Assembly (NCBI RefSeq): GCF_036181745.1
Contig: NZ_CP108080.1
Location: forward strand, 1,240,001 to 1,304,000
Source of the DNA: Streptomyces sp. NBC_00259
GTDB lineage: Bacteria; Actinomycetota; Actinomycetes; Streptomycetales; Streptomycetaceae
Reading direction: 5' to 3'
Length of the DNA stretch: 64,000 nucleotides
Notes under the pieces: generated by a model
The model's database searches: none
Told to the model about the DNA's origin: nothing
The model's input: only the letters and a program-made list of their open reading frames with translations
Shown: positions 63,970 to 64,000 of the stretch, piece after piece
Layout of the letters: each line of letters opens with the position of its first letter
How positions within the stretch are numbered: the stretch's first letter is position 1
Program-made: the position numbers and the translations under genes

Positions 63970-64000
63970 GAAGACCGCGGGAGTTCATCCCATCCCGTGG

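Overview
The window is a high-GC actinobacterial chromosome segment, almost certainly Streptomyces. It carries the developmental genes bldD and ssgB, actinomycete-type genes (PyrR with the pyr operon, pimA/patA/pgsA, YebC, bifunctional RelA), and very strong codon bias that opens long spurious antisense frames everywhere. Gene order follows the conserved core block I recall from S. coelicolor around SCO1481-SCO1543, and much of it (nusB-efp-pepQ, aro genes, alaS-ruvX-mltG-aroE, hisS, relA-apt-secFD-yajC, ruvBAC, yebC, pdxTS, pimA-patA-pgsA, HIT, thrS) also follows the Mycobacterium tuberculosis Rv2533c-Rv2614c region. These comparisons are from memory; no database search was run.

Layout. 1-9630 (minus): pyrimidine operon pyrR-pyrB-pyrC-(PH-like membrane gene)-carA-carB-pyrD-pyrF, mostly coupled by ATGA/GTGA overlaps, with pyrF cut by the window edge. 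A PyrR-binding hairpin lies directly before the pyrR Shine-Dalgarno. 9859-10359 (plus): bldD, with a BldD box over its own promoter. 10627-12814: nusB, efp and an M24 peptidase homologue. 12815-13460 is a gene-free stretch of diverged repeats. 13461-17700: P-loop protein and aroQ-aroB-aroK-aroC. 17878-24605: aroE, mltG, ruvX, alaS and two small conserved proteins. Then rpsD (minus) and a divergent heme/iron-type DUF2470 gene (plus), sharing a 56-bp gap that holds an iron box. 26368-30548: rarA, a VKOR homologue, hisS and an MBL hydrolase. 30699-32891 (plus): membrane cyclophilin and a DUF349 protein. 32978-39723: relA, apt, secF, secD, yajC. 39888-43128: ruvB, ruvA, ruvC, yebC. 43192-44739: pdxT, pdxS. 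44860-48225: LemA-like protein and the phosphatidylinositol-mannoside genes pimA, patA, pgsA. 48483-53938: EF-G2-like GTPase, a large membrane protein, HIT protein and a K+ channel. 53971-58888: thrS, an unassigned gene pair (DUF4365 plus a 423-aa protein) and a divergent DnaQ-like exonuclease. 59036-61849: two identical tRNA-Val(CAC) genes flanking an 811-aa membrane protein. 61925 to the end: TIGR02611 protein, ssgB, a CGNR zinc-finger protein and a small membrane protein.

The window is housekeeping plus development: nucleotide, shikimate and PLP synthesis, translation, recombination, export, stringent response, PIM lipid synthesis, and two sporulation regulators. I see no phage, insertion sequence, CRISPR array or secondary-metabolite cluster. 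The least explained parts are the DUF4365/423-aa pair, the EF-G2-like GTPase that lacks canonical GTPase residues, the altered M24 peptidase, the duplicated tRNA pair and the repeat-filled gap at 12815-13460.
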